A stretch of 64,000 nt of DNA from Astragalus membranaceus (GCA_039519185.1 CM076849.1:74705784-74769783); one strand, 5' to 3'. Counted from the first letter of the stretch, positions 51,279 to 63,380 are shown. Notes: a model not told the origin generated them from the sequence alone. Program-made: numbers and translations.

Positions 51279-51527
51279 ATGGCAGAATCAAAGGAATTGG
51301 ATCCGCAGAAGAATGAAGTTATTCGGTTAGAACGTGAATCTGTTATTCCAATTCTGAAACCTACATTTCAAGAACAACTTCAAAATTGGTCCAAAAAAAA
51401 AGAACAACTTCAAAAGAATTTTTATTCTGCTCTAACAAACATCTGTAAATTATGTGTTTTCCATAAACCCGCGACTCAATTCACATGCATGCTTAAATGT
51501 TATAATCCTGAATTCAATTATCATTAA
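51279..51527 (+). pseudogene. Captured first-exon fragment of a DUF3754-type gene
   Basis: The frame starts MAESKELDPQKNEVIRLERE and goes on to SVIPILKPTF, then loses similarity. EVIRLERESVIPILKP is a conserved N-terminal motif of plant DUF3754 proteins. A T-rich leader precedes it (51182-51278). After about residue 30 the sequence is unrelated, so only the first exon or part of it was captured. Function is unknown. I judged it from memory of the family. Confidence 0.5.
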
Positions 51528-53094
51528 TATCAAATTTGTAAGGTGTCGTGTGTCATATTAATAACTTATTGATAGAATCAAAGTGAATGCTCCTGAAATT
51601 TCTCAGTCCTTTGGCAAATTTAAACAACGAAGTTTTACCTTTGTCAGGCAAAAATCTCCCGCTGATATATCAATCTGAAAGAATTGCAGCTTCCACAAGT
51701 GCACTGTCAGAAATCCGGGGCAGATTTTAAATTAACTTGCAACTAGTAGATACCCTTTGAGCAGATTTTAGAATCCAAAAAAATGTATTGAAATGGTATC
51801 TTGAACTGTAGGTTGGTCAACATAAACTTGCTGGAAACAAAGCTCTAGTGCTGGGCCCGGGTCCTTCTCGATATACTTCCGGTACTCATCTAGTGTGGTT
51901 GCACCAATACATTGCAGCTCCCCCCTACCAAGCATAGGCTTTAAGAGATTACCAGCATCCATAGCACCATTTGTAGCACCTAACATGAAAAATTATAACT
52001 CCACTCAAATCCAACATCCACATCTTAATTTTTGATTCCATTTGGCATCAGCAACATACAAAAGTCATAATGTATCAAGTATGATCAGAAATCCCCATTG
52101 ATGTATGAAGAGTTTTTGGTATATAAATTAACTTGCAACAAGTAGTAGATACCCTTTGAGCAGATTTTAGAATCCCAAAAAATGGGACAGCTGAAAATGA
52201 AAAGCTTTTGAAGCTTATTACCTGCCCCAACAACTGTATGAATCTCCCCGGTATTTTGCAATAAGTGCACCCATATCAAGGGATATAAGCTTAAAAGAGA
52301 CCGGTGCATTAGATCAATTTTACAAGCCCTTACCCAAAATACAAACTTCTGAGGATAAAATAAGAAAATATTATAATTTTCTCTAAAAATTGAAATTAAA
52401 ACTAGACTAGGAAATAATAGGGTTCATGATTGTGAAATTGAAAATGGAGATATAGTTATTATAATACCTTTCTTCAGCAGTCACGTAACATAAATATATA
52501 GGTCAAAACATTTTATCAAACATATTCCAGTCATATAATACCAAATGCAAAACAACTATCGACCATAGATATCAAACCACAATGAAAGTCTTAAAGAAAT
52601 AGAAAGAACGAAAAAAAAAGTAGACCCCATAGATGAAAGAACCTGGTATTTAACACACAAAATCGCAAACAACAATGAAATTCACTTTTAAAAACCCAAA
52701 AGCTTAGATTTTTTGAAATCTAATGAAAAAAAGACCTAATTTGAATATGGGTGAGGGAGAAGAGACGATATGTGGGAATGGAATGGAAAAGAGGAGAAAC
52801 AGGTGTCAAAAAAAAAATAATGAGGATTTGGGAGAAGAAAACGGAGGGGGTGTTTTGCTTTTACCCCCTATAAATTTTTTTTTTTTAAAAAAAACTCCTT
52901 GCAAAAACAACTTGTTTTAAAAAAGTCTCTCTGTTAACCCACAGTTACAAAAATGCTTATGTGTCAAACGGAATTGTGAGATGTAATTTTATTTTCTTTT
53001 ATAATTATTTTATCTATGACATGGTTTGCCACATAATTTTATTTTTTTTTATAATTATTTTATTTGTGACATTGTTTTCTTCTCCATCTCTCTC

Positions 53095-53265
53095 AACCCT
53101 CTCCTAACAGCACCACCACTCACACTACACCACCACAACCACTCTCTTGTCTCTCTCACCACACCACAACCACCACCACAACCACTCACACCACTCACAC
53201 CACACCACCACCACCATAACCACTCACACCACACCACCACCACCACCACAACAATCCCTAAATTC
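53095..53265. repeat. CAC/CCA-rich low-complexity tract in the Pack-MULE
   Basis: Repeats of ACCACCACAACC and CACTCACACCACAC. The long ORFs on both strands here are low-complexity artefacts. Confidence 0.8.
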
Positions 53266-53321
53266 TGAACCAGATGGCCCTACTAAAAGAACTCCTTTTG
53301 GAATTTTTGCTCCTTTTGGAA

Positions 53322-53512
53322 TTAATGAAACGTGTATGTGATGACAAGGGCACGCAACATGAGAAAATAAGCGATTCCTTGATCAACAACGGTACCATCG
53401 CTGGTAGGAGCAGGTGCTGGAGAAATATCAAGATCCTGTGCTTGACCCATATGAGAGATTGCCAACAGTAGGAAACTGAGAATTGGGAAGGCAAAATATT
53501 CATTGTTCTCAT
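53322..53512 (-). pseudogene. Captured arabinogalactan-peptide gene (AGP16/20/22-like)
   Basis: From the ATG at 53512 (or 53503) the frame reads MNILPSQFSVS. After one frameshift in the signal peptide it continues FLLLAIS, GQAQDLDISPAPAPTSDGT, VVDQGIAYFLMLRALVITYT and a stop at 53322-53324. A signal peptide, a short APAP-type core carrying the glycans, and a hydrophobic C-terminus that directs a GPI anchor define AG peptides. The usual ALVLTYLIH end reads ALVITYTFH here. The frameshift and capture in a transposon mean it is probably not functional. Its 5' leader runs to about 53640. Confidence 0.78.
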
Positions 53513-54712
53513 TTGAACAAACTAAGGAGAAAACGAGGAAAGAAATTAAGAATAATAAGGAGGTAGCTGAAGAAAAAATGATCTGAAAAGAGTGTGTATG
53601 TTATGTGTTTGAACTGAAGAGAGGGGAATTTATAGGAGAGGGGAATTTATATGTGTTTCCATTTCCAGGATCAAACGCGATTTCGTTGGATCTGGTGGGT
53701 CTGGGGGTTTAGGAGGAGGGAGGGGGTGAAGCAATTTCGTTGTGGAGGAGGGTGAAGATGGCAGGTCTAGTGGGTGTGGTGGGGGGGCAAGTGGGTGGAG
53801 GGTGAAGATGGCAGATCTGATGTTGCTATGGCGCTGGGTGGTTAACAAAGCAAGGCGACTAAGAAAGATGAACAGAATGGTGTTGTGAAGTGGAGGAAAC
53901 AACCAGAAGGACGATTGAGAGAGAAGAGAGAGGTATGTGTGTGGTGGTATGTGTGTGAGAGAAGAGAGTGGTGCAGAAAGTTTTTGTTGAAGATGGCGAT
54001 TGAGAAGAATGGAGAAGAAAAAGGAAGAAGAATGATGTGGCATATCCATTTGGCATTTAAAATAAACAAAAATGAATTAAGAATGCCAAATCAACAATCC
54101 GTTTGACACATAGACATTTTTGTAACGTCTGTTTGACAGAAGGGCTAAGAGCAAAAAAGTGATATTTGCAAGGTGATTTTTAAAAAAAAAAAATTTCCTG
54201 GGGGTAAAAGCAAAACACCCCCTATTTGCAGGGGGTAAAAACGTATTTAAACCTAAAATGAAAAATGAAAGTAAAGTTTGAAGAAGTACCTGAACTGACG
54301 TGGTTTTTGGGTTGGGTAGCGTGAAGGGAGTGGAGGTGAGGAGGAGAATGAGTGGTGGTGGCCGGCGACGCGAAGGTGAGAGTGGTGACCGAGAGTGGAG
54401 AGGGTTTAGGGTTAGGGCGAGAGTGAGAGGTGAGAGGTGAGAGGTGAGAGTGAGAGTGAGTGAGGGTGGGAAAGTGAGGGTCCGTGAAGTTGTTCTTTTA
54501 GATTTAAGTGAGAAACGGTTGCGACGGATATGTATGTGTTTCCGGAAATTTCCCTCGGAACGTAGCGACGGGTATAAATTTCCTCGGAAAGATAAGTGGA
54601 AAACACACTAAAACGTAGCGATGGAATTATCCATCGGAAACAAATGTATTACGACTGAAATAAATCCATCAGAAATATATGGTAGCTAAATCAACATATT
54701 CTTGTAGTGGCT

Positions 54713-55188
54713 ATTGAATTTCTTGATGGAACCAGTTGGATCCAGAAGCAATAACCCACAATTAATTTTGAAGATAACAAATAATAGTGTAGAACAATTT
54801 AACCCTAATGTGTTTGATTGAGCTTGCAGGATACAGGGTCGGCCCAACGGTTACGGAGGCCTAAAGCGAGCTCTGATGTGAGGCCTATGAAATAATAAAA
54901 CAATGCAAACTTTTAATATCCGATTCAATGTGATTTAAACTCTATTTTCTTGATTTTTGTGAAAAACTTTGTTTTTTAGGAAATGAAATAAAAATTGAAC
55001 ATCGTTATAGCAACAAAACCAATCAAACGAAAAAATTTAGATTAAAAATACTATTTGAATAGCGTATTGAATGAATAGTTTAAGTTGAGTAAAAATAAAT
55101 AAATAGTTTAAGTTGGATAAACATAAATGAATAAAATCTTTTATTCTATCCAAAGTTGAGGTTAAATATAATCTCAAAAAAAAATTGA
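54713..55188. other. AT-rich spacer, no gene seen
   Basis: It is the continuation of the sequence split by the CACTA insertion. ACAGGGTCGGCCC at about 54834 resembles the start of hAT-type elements, but I found no matching end. Confidence 0.3.
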
Positions 55189-55450
55189 AGTTAAATAAAT
55201 TGCAACAAATAGGCAGATATTGGCCATGACTTTGCATTTTTCGGGAGAGAGAACTAATATTTTTAGCAACAAATAGGCAAATAGTGATCATGATCCAAAG
55301 TTGGGGTTAAATAAATTGCAACAAATAGGCAAATATTGACCATTTCTTGCATTTTTTTGGGAGAGAACTAACATTTTTTAGCAACAAATAAGCAAATATT
55401 GATCATGATCAAAAATTGGGGTTAAATAAATTGCAACAAATAGGCAAACT
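55189..55450. repeat. 115-117 bp tandem repeat, about 2.3 copies
   Basis: GTTAAATAAATTGCAACAAA recurs at 55189, 55306 and 55421, with TTTTAGCAACAAATA(G/A)GCAAAT between. The copies are diverged. Confidence 0.8.
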
Positions 55451-55510
55451 TAGTAAAATAAATTGTTGACATTTGATAATATGATTGTACAGAAAAAAAA
55501 TTATTTGTAT

Positions 55511-55805
55511 GACATAGAAATGTCAAACGGAAAACTATCCATAGAACTGATTTTGCCAGGCTCAAACACATTATTGAAATCAAAAAATTGTCAAAAAATT
55601 ATTGAAATCAAGATTGCATGACATAGAAATGTCAAACGGAAAACTATCCATAGAACTGATTTTGGCGGGCTCAAACACATTATTGAAATCAAAAAATTGT
55701 CAAACGGAAAACTATTTGTATGACATAGAAATGTCAAACGGAAAACTATCCATAGAACTGATTTTGGCATGCTCAAACACATTAATGAAATCAAAAAATT
55801 GTCAA
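55511..55805. repeat. Three-copy 102-109 bp tandem repeat
   Basis: GACATAGAAATGTCAAACGG followed by AAAACTATCCATAGAACTG recurs at 55511, 55620 and 55722. GACATAGAAATGTC is itself a near palindrome. The antisense ORF over the region (MCLSMPKSVL) is a by-product. Confidence 0.85.
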
Positions 55806-55819
55806 AAAATTTTGTAGTA

Positions 55820-56600
55820 AGAGGTTTCTGCAATCATCAGAAGTTAATACATCAAGGAGAATATGACAAAAGAAAAAGTCTACCTTGAAGAAAGAATTCA
55901 AAAGATAATAATTTTGTACAAAGTAGTGTTAGAGCTGAAACACTGAAAAATGTCATCCCGTTTTATAGAGCACACAAAGCATTAAATGAGATGCCGTTTG
56001 ATGAATCCCGTCATCTTAACAACAATGGGTAGAATTCGAAGCACTTTTCTCTTAATAGTCATAACTATTGCTCACACTATAAATAGAAGAGCTTAACAAC
56101 TTTTCTATGTGTGAAGTGAAATATATAAGTGTGAAGACATCCAAGTGTGTAAAGAAAAGAAGCTTCAAAGCTCAAAAGAGAGAAAAGGAAAGAAAAAAAT
56201 TGAGACATAACAAGAGTATAAACAAAAGAAGAAATCTCTCAAAGTGTTCATAAACAACACTTCCAAACACTCATGTTTTGGGTCACTATAGAAGAAGATA
56301 GAGTATGCAAAAGAATAAGACAAAGTACCATATGAAGTACTCTTCATATCTCTCGATAGATATTTAAAATGAATCCCTTCATTATAGCTACTACGCGCTA
56401 TAAAGGAGATTGTCGTTATCACGGTATAACAATCTTTCTTTCTTTAGTATTCTATAAAGAAAAAGGCAAAGCTCAAATAAAATATACATATGGAAAAAAA
56501 AACCTTTGAGCAAGTTCTAATTTTATTGAATATCCTCTCACGATATGGTGGTTAGATGTCGGTCCCAACAAGCTAACCATATCGCACACCGCCTTTACTT
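55820..56600. other. AT-rich spacer, possible old LTR remains
   Basis: I see no coding sequence. Phrases such as GTTAGATGTCGGTCCCAACA (56550) look LTR-like but no repeat partner is present. Confidence 0.3.
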
Positions 56601-58369
56601 CGAGGTGTCTTTAATCTTTTGTTTTCTTGCTTAGCTTAATTATGTGTATATATCATAATGGAATCATACATTCAGTTGGCCAAACAATAACTCTTAGTTT
56701 GGTAACAACATCTTAACATTCTCACAAAGAATGCATCTCATTAAATCATACACTCGCTATCCCAAAACAACAATAAAGCCTATTCTATACATTATAAATG
56801 GTTTAGGGAAGGCTAATATCATCATTAACAATCTAAAATAAATTCATAAGAATTAGTGAAATTAAAAGAGTTATGTAATGCGAAAATAGCCATTGGACAA
56901 AAGTAAATTTACTTATCCATGACAAAAGAATTGGCACATTTGAAGAATTGTGGCGCATTAATTCCCAAATTTACAACTAAATTTAAAACTCAACCAAATC
57001 ATACAAATGAGATGTATAAATTGAAGTCGTGGAAGTGTAGTTTTTAGAACTATGCCCAAAATTTTTGAAATACAATTGGTGTAGCAAGTTATACTAGAAA
57101 TAGTAAACAATATTGAGGTTGAAATTAGTTTTGTGTAATAACAAAAAAGCTATAACTTTGGTGATGTTATTAAAATATCAAATGATGTCCGATTTGAATG
57201 AATTACTATTCATCGAAAAGTTATGAAAGTCTAGTTTATGAATTTGATTTTTATTTTGTGAAACAAGTACCCAATCCGTACAATGTAGTAAAAGAACACA
57301 CTAGGATACAACAGCAAGACAACAACTATTGTTCAACTTGTAACACACTTTAAATTATCAATACTCAATCAAATTCAACGAAATTTGTGCTCAAACTAAA
57401 GAAAAATGAATCTAGTTTCCAGAAAGAGAAAAAGCATTCAAAACTACATAAAACATTATAAGCAAAACATTGAACAAAATCCAAAGTTAAGCTTACACAA
57501 TTTCTAATTCAACATTCAATAGCTTGACTATCAAATGAAAAACAACATGCAACAATTATGAAAGCTCATAACACAACTAATGTGGGTTACAAAGAGTAAG
57601 AACAAAGATGAACTCAAAGTTGTTGCAGAATTTCCAGCAACCATAAACTTTCTTCTACCCTTGATCTAACTCGAAATTCACCCCAAATCTTTGGCTCTAT
57701 CCCTAATCTCAAGCTCCATTGTTATTCCAACTTGACGGTGTCTCCTACTCGCTGATTCATCTTCCAGTTTGGACATGCAATGGGGTTTTGAAGCATGGTA
57801 AATGAGTTTCAAATCTGTTTTTGAGGGATATTTCTAACTTTGTGGAGAGGAAAAAATATGAGTTTAAGGATTAGGTTTTTTAAGTGAATGAGATGGAGGA
57901 TTTTAGGAGTGAGATTCAGCTTTTTCTTCCTCTCAAACCTTCTTCTTCTTCTTCTTCTTCTTCTTCTTCTTCTTCTTCTTCTTCTTCTTCTTCTTCTTCT
58001 TCTTCTTCTTCTTCTTCTGGGGTGAGGGTTGGTTAGTGGAATTTCTCCTAATTGCTAACTAGACCTCCACCTTAACATATTTGAAACTAGTTCCCAATAT
58101 CCTAATTTAATCTAGTTCTATTTCTAATTTCTACTTGTCATCTAGTAAAACATATAAGCGCTCTAATCATTCAACAAACAATCATTGATATTGATATTGA
58201 TATAAAAAACAAGCCAATAATCTTTCTAATAACAAATTAAGTGCGCACATTTATTTCGAACACTTATCAATTGGTCTAACTTACTATAAAACAATATTTA
58301 TAGCTTAAATGGGCTTATGCAAAATAAATCGAGTAGACTAATGAGGTGTTAAAAACTTGGGGTGTTACA
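56600..58369 (-). repeat. Probable degenerate Ty3/gypsy LTR, left boundary unknown
   Basis: The right end reads CTTGGGGTGTTACA, like the LTR ends of elements A and B. Its complement TGTAACACCCCAAG is a common LTR start. I could not find a convincing left end or TSD. A TGTAACACACTTTAAA at 57339 is a possible end but has no matching TSD. Confidence 0.35.
57939..58018. repeat. (CTT)n microsatellite, about 26 units
   Basis: An uninterrupted trinucleotide run. It is in AT-rich DNA without coding signal. Confidence 0.95.
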
Positions 58370-58370
58370 G

Positions 58371-58712
<342 letters not shown>

Positions 58713-59096
58713 TTGGTGGGTGCTTCCATCACACCATGGTGGAGAATACACGTATGATGGAACTCTACGCAGACTTCAAATGCAACGCTAATGCAATTGA
58801 TAGAGATTACACTTAACTGCATGGTCAAATCGTGCAAGGCAAAAATGCGAACGAGGCCCTATTCGAGAAAATAGCAGCAAGCTAACCAGACACAAGTTCC
58901 AAGCTTAACCAAATCAGTGATGCACTAGACTCCCTACTGAACATATTACTCCACGCATTTAGGGTCCCTTCCATGTTGCCTCGAGCTCACAGAAACTGAT
59001 TTAGATGTGGTTCATTAAGATGGAATTTCCCTAGTTCGATGGGAAACACGTGTAACCAACTCTAGGATGAGGGATTATGTGACCATATGAGTGAGG

Positions 59097-59300
59097 GAAG
59101 GGTCATGGAATTTGTTTTATGAATATTCTCTTCTTTCTCTCTCTGTACTTGCAACCTAGCCTCTCCTAGTGTGTACTAGTCCCTTCAACACACTTCTTAA
59201 AGGTTGAACGGGATTTCAACTTCAATAACATAGTACATCTCATTTCTATATTTAGTGCAATTGTGTTGAGTAATCTAGTTTGTTGATTAGAGTGTGAGAG
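59097..59300. repeat. Direct repeat, copy 2
   Basis: Second copy of the unit above, with a short CT run. The spacer between the copies (58713-59096) shows no gene. Confidence 0.8.
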
Positions 59301-59917
59301 TTTGACGATAACATTTCTCAAAATTTAATTATCTAATGTTTTTTTAGCTAGCCCAACACTCACCAGAGGATAACATTTTAACTAGAGAATATATTAGATG
59401 ACACGAATACTATCTTATCTTCCAAGCAAATTTTAACACGAGAATATGATTAGATGACACGAACACTTATCCTTCAAGCTCGCAAAATAAAGGATTAAGA
59501 AAAAAATAAAAAACCATATTCGTGAACACCAAACGCCCCATAAAGGTTAACATAGCAATTAGCATGAAAGAAGCCAGTTACATTCTTACACACCATTGCA
59601 ACCAACAAAGTTGTCTTTTTCACCAATATTAATAAATAATAAATGACACGAATTGGTATACATAGAAACTTGGTGAACTGGCAATGAGCAAAAACCATGT
59701 AAAAGCAAAACTGATAGCCGCCACATACAAAACAAATCGAGTAAACAATGAATCAATGAACATACAAGGTGGAACACACAGCAAGAGAGAACATCGTTCA
59801 GTGCTAAAGATTCCCCAACCTCTGAACTAAGCGGCACAATATTCCTTTCCAAGTTCCAACCATCTCTCCTTTTCTCTCTCGATGGTAGTAATAACCCATT
59901 CTCGAGACATTCAATTA
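59301..59917. other. Downstream region and 3' UTR of the importin-9 gene
   Basis: No separate gene. The first part is AT-rich; the part adjoining 59918 is probably 3' UTR. The long minus-strand ORF over 59586-60017 is mostly intron and UTR in the wrong frame. Confidence 0.5.
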
Positions 59918-61323
59918 TCATCTCTTCAGTACCATCTGAATTGCATTTAGTTGAGACTGAGTCAAGCTCTGCAATGCAAGAAGACACAAAACATTGCACA
60001 AGTTCAGTAACATTCACTTGTACATCTTAAAAGGTGAACTTAGTAAAAGAAATTGTTAATGCTTGATAACCTCACTAATGTGATCCAAGAGCTGTCTGTC
60101 TGACTGTGAGAAGTTAACAAAGAAATCCACGAGGTACTGTGCCAGATTTATCTGCTAGTTGCAAATAAATATTGTTAAGAAATACATACACAAAGTTGGT
60201 GCATCATCATCGTGTTGAGTAAAACAAACTCCAATGCAAAACCTGATTAAGAGGATCGGCAACGCTTAAAAGGTCATCTTCATACTGATCGTCTCGATCC
60301 TTGTGAAATTTAAGCGAGTTTGGAATAAAAAAACAAAATAAAAATTTCAGCTTTTAAATCTGACAATATAATCAAAATAAAGATATTTTGACACGTCGTG
60401 ACAATAACTGTGACTCAACCAAACCTCGTTAAATATTTTGGCCATTGCTTCGAGATGTTCATACGAGGGTTTTCCTGAAGCTGATGTAGACACTGAATAG
60501 ATAAACTCTTTATCATTTTCAATGCCATCTGTTTGAACTTCTTCCCAATCACTGTCCTGAATGAACAGTTTATGCAAATAAGTAAGTCGGTTAATCAGTG
60601 TATCAGCACACATCAATGTGCATTAAACTACCTCATCATCGCCAGCCAAAACTTGCTCTTGTATTTCAGTTAATGCATCTGCCAGTAAAGCCACAATCTA
60701 CAAGAAATTGAGAGAAAATATATTACATTTATACCAAAATTTTCAATCATGATGACACTACAGTAGCATTGTCGAAATTCAGCCTAGAAATAGCTAAAAC
60801 TGTACTTTGGGTTGTGAAAGAAAGTCATTTTCTGATTTAAAAAGCTTCTAGACTAATGAAGCCCTATAATGGCACTGCAGTCACGGAACAAAGATAAAAT
60901 CACACAGAAATCAGCAGTAATTCACAAGATGGAGCTACGAAATTACACAGTTCAAGAAGAAATGCAAACATATGCCACAGGGGAAAGGACACTTCCAGCT
61001 TATAACGTAACATGTCCATAATGTGTCAATAGAGGATTCCAGGCCATAGCAGAATGCAAATCTCCTGCCATTATCGGCCGTCACAAAATGCCATTTTGCG
61101 GATGTATATGGCACTCTTTTTAACAACACTGCATGTCCAAACAACTAACCACCGCAGAAGAATAGAATATATAACAAAAAGGAATTACCTTTGTAGGAAG
61201 TGGCAACATCACCCACTGATCTGGAGTTGATTTAGCTTTTGATCTTGTGGTTATCCCTATGCTAGACTTCACGAGACAAAAAAGTTCATAATCAACAAGC
61301 ACTCTATAATAAAACAAAAATGA

Positions 61324-61363
<40 letters not shown>

Positions 61364-63055
61364 AAATTCACGCCAATACCTTAATCAGATGGCCTTGGAC
61401 ACGTGTTTTCGACAGTTCATTGTGCCTGCTGGTTAGCAACAAGGCCAGGGCACTTGTAGTAACTTTTATTTGATAGGCCCCCTGTATCTCACCTGCAAGC
61501 AAATATCATGAAGAAAAAAATTACTTCATCTTGCTTATGTGCAAGTAACATGATCTGATCAGATGCACACAAGCTCTCCGTATGACCATACAAGACAATG
61601 GCAGATCTGATCAGATATTATACAGTTATTTGTTTCAAAAAAATCTTGAAGACCACACACAGCAAAAATAACGAGAAAGGCTGACACGAAAGGTGGCAAA
61701 AAGTAATAAAAGGAAAATGATGAACCTTTCTTAAGTTGCCCATTCAATGAACATCATACAATTGAATAACTACAGCAACATTGTTAGGACACGAAGTTTG
61801 GGAAATGAAAAAGACTTTGATCGGAGTGCTGTTGCCAGATCAAGTGAAAAGGCAGAGTATCAAGTTATGGTTCAAACTACATGTGAACTTACTTGACCAA
61901 AACAACTGAGTTAAAGTTTTGCAAAATGGAGCCCATGAGCCTCATTTCTAATAATCTGGCAGGCTTACATATTGCATACAATCCAGACTTTGATGCGCAA
62001 ACTAAACACAAAAATTGACCATCATTTTATTCATTAGAAGATTCTTTGTATGGATATTGTTAAATCATTTGTTAATTCAAATGATCAACCTATATATACA
62101 CATATATATAGATACATATACTGATTCTGTTTCTGATATGTAAATGTAGAAAATTACAAAAGATATTGGGTAGTAAATTAATTCCTATAGTCAACGGATT
62201 TATCTTTTGTAGAGATTGTAATAAATCCAAGTGACTTGGAGTCTAATCTCTCAAGTCAGTATCAATTTCCTCTGGATTAAAATGATACCTTAGCAAACAC
62301 AATAGCATAAGCATGCTCACCTTGCTGCTTAGTCCATTCTGACATCACATAAGCAAAGGAATTATCATGTCCCTCAGCAGGAATTGAGATCAGCAAATCA
62401 ATAAAGTGTGCAACATTAGGAACACTCATGTGTACCTGCATTTAAATAATAATGGAAGAAATTATCCATTTGGACAACAGACAAGTGGCGGGCTTCTTTC
62501 CAAACAAATAATATCATACAAAAGAAGAGGCTAAGGAAAACATCACAAGAACCAGAAAAAAAATTAATAAAAAGGATACCACAAAACACAAACTATTAGC
62601 TAACATAGAATAATTGTTGATGCAAGAGAAATACGGAGATGGGGAGGAACGGGAAGGTGAAAAGTAGCATTCAAGCTCTACAAATGACATTTCTAGAAAC
62701 ATTGTCTAGTAGCATACAAGTTTTATAAATGATCATTTCCGGAAGCACTGGCCTTCAACTTCTGTACATTATTAATAACTACAAAGATTTGGCCATTAAC
62801 CATTGCGAGTAAAATATATAACAGTAGAATCATTCAAAATCAATTCAAACAATTTGCTATATTACCAATCTGGCAAGAACCACTAGCAATGAGCTTCTCA
62901 AGGAAGCAATTTGAGCAGATTGCAAACGTCTGACAAGAGCAGCAACCAGGTCTCGTATATGAACTGCCATTTGCGACGGTAAATGCAATATGAGTTGAAG
63001 AATGTAACTTCCAACAAAAAGAGACCCGGAGCTCTCCAAATTGGGGTCTAGGAGT
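59918..63055 (-). CDS. IPO9: Importin-9 (karyopherin beta), C-terminal exons
   Basis: Nine exons with GT-AG sites can be joined in frame: 63055-62866 (SSGSLFVGSYILQLILHLPS), 62435-62321 (VPNVAHFIDLLISIPAEGHD), 61492-61380 (IQGAYQIKVTTSALALLLTS), 61266-61190 (SSIGITTRSKAKSTPDQW), 60697-60632 (IVALLADALTEIQEQVLAGD), 60556-60425 (DSDWEEVQTDGIENDKEF), 60299-60243 (acidic, DRDDQYEDDLLSVADPLNQ), 60151-60071 (INLAQYLVDFFVNFSQSDRQ) and 59968-59918 (SLTQSQLNAIQMVLKR, stop). The protein is a HEAT-repeat nuclear import receptor; relatives carry histones and other basic cargo with Ran-GTP. The amino half lies beyond the right edge. All joined exons are open and carry no stops, so the gene is probably functional. 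Confidence 0.88.
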
Positions 63056-63380
63056 CTGTTCCAAGTTAACAAATAATGAAGCGACAAATCAGAAACAGAA
63101 AACGATAACACAGATACACACAAAAGCAGAAAAAAGAAGAAAATAATAAACATGTCCTACTTGTAATTATAATTAAGAGTGAAACTGAAACTGAAAACCG
63201 GAAGAAAAGTAAGCCTTCTTCCATTTTTACCACTTTAATCAGAAATCAATTATCTCTTTTTAGGTACGTATGATTAATCACTATTTATTACTATGGTTGC
63301 ATACTCCATATTTCCAGCCGCAAAATAGGTGAGCAAAACAATTCTAACAACAAATAGTAGGCAACAGTAAAACGGATGCG
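63056..63380. other. Intron of importin-9, left part
   Basis: AT-rich, no coding signal. The next upstream exon of importin-9 is not seen before 64000, so the intron exceeds 0.9 kb and is enlarged by the copia insertion. Confidence 0.5.

Larger units (their letters stand above)
49395..52312 (-). pseudogene. CLPB3: Captured chloroplast ClpB3 (Hsp100 disaggregase) gene fragments
   Basis: In gene order: 52312-52222 reads KLISLDMGALIAKYRGEIHT (first ATPase domain, with an internal deletion between KYRGE and IHTVV that removes Walker B). 51979-51770 reads GAMDAGNLLKPMLGRGE, TTLDEYRKYIEKDPG. A short exon at about 50610-50567 ends SIKEE. 50492-50223 reads NLDIQQAEREYDLNRAAELK and EIVSKWTGIPVSKLQ. 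50219-49718 reads VVGQGPVVTAVAEAIQRSRA, then jumps to YEEGGQLTE (Walker A of domain 2 deleted). Walker B reads ILFDGIEKAH in place of FDE, then RPEFMNRVDEYIVFQPLDRE. 49597-49395 reads LLGSLGYDPNYGAGPVKRVI. Splice sites are retained, so capture was from genomic DNA. No ATPase activity is possible. It lies inside a CACTA element. Confidence 0.88.
52845..54253. mobile_element. Pack-MULE nested in the CACTA element
   Basis: The right arm ends at 54253 (CGTATTTAAACC) and its reverse complement runs GGTTTAAATACG, then TTTTTACCCCCTGC and GGGGGTGTTTTGCTTTTACC. The left arm at 52847 begins at GGGGGTGTTTTGCTTTTACC, so its outer roughly 35-40 bases are missing. The arms match for about 130 bases up to TATGTGTCAAACGGA. 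The ends resemble the 280-bp MITE at 50893, so they belong to one MULE group. It carries an arabinogalactan-peptide gene on the minus strand. Confidence 0.75.
48901..54709. mobile_element. Non-autonomous CACTA transposon with captured host gene fragments (Pack-CACTA)
   Basis: It starts CACTACAAGAA and ends with its reverse complement (TTCTTGTAGTG, with the final G at 54709). It is flanked by the 3-bp TSD GCT (48898-48900 and 54710-54712). GTCGCAAAT/GACGGAA-type subterminal repeats lie just inside both ends. I see no tnpA or tnpD transposase. The interior holds fragments of a ClpB3 gene (minus), the start of a DUF3754-type gene (plus), a 280-bp MULE MITE and a Pack-MULE with an arabinogalactan-peptide gene. 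All three layers can be read from their own ends. Confidence 0.9.

Noticed and set aside
53630..54049. 139-residue Pro/Ser-rich minus-strand ORF in the Pack-MULE
   Set aside because: Low complexity, no domain, lies upstream of the AG-peptide start in UTR or TIR sequence.
54834..54850. hAT-like start ACAGGGTCGGCCC
   Set aside because: No matching inverted end or 8-bp TSD found in the following 4 kb.
59586..60017. 143-residue minus-strand ORF as a separate gene
   Set aside because: It includes the last importin-9 exon in a different frame plus the intron before it; the joined exon frame explains the coding signal.
61329..61365. (TA)n(TG)n tract in an importin-9 intron as a regulatory element
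   Set aside because: A common simple repeat with no further evidence.
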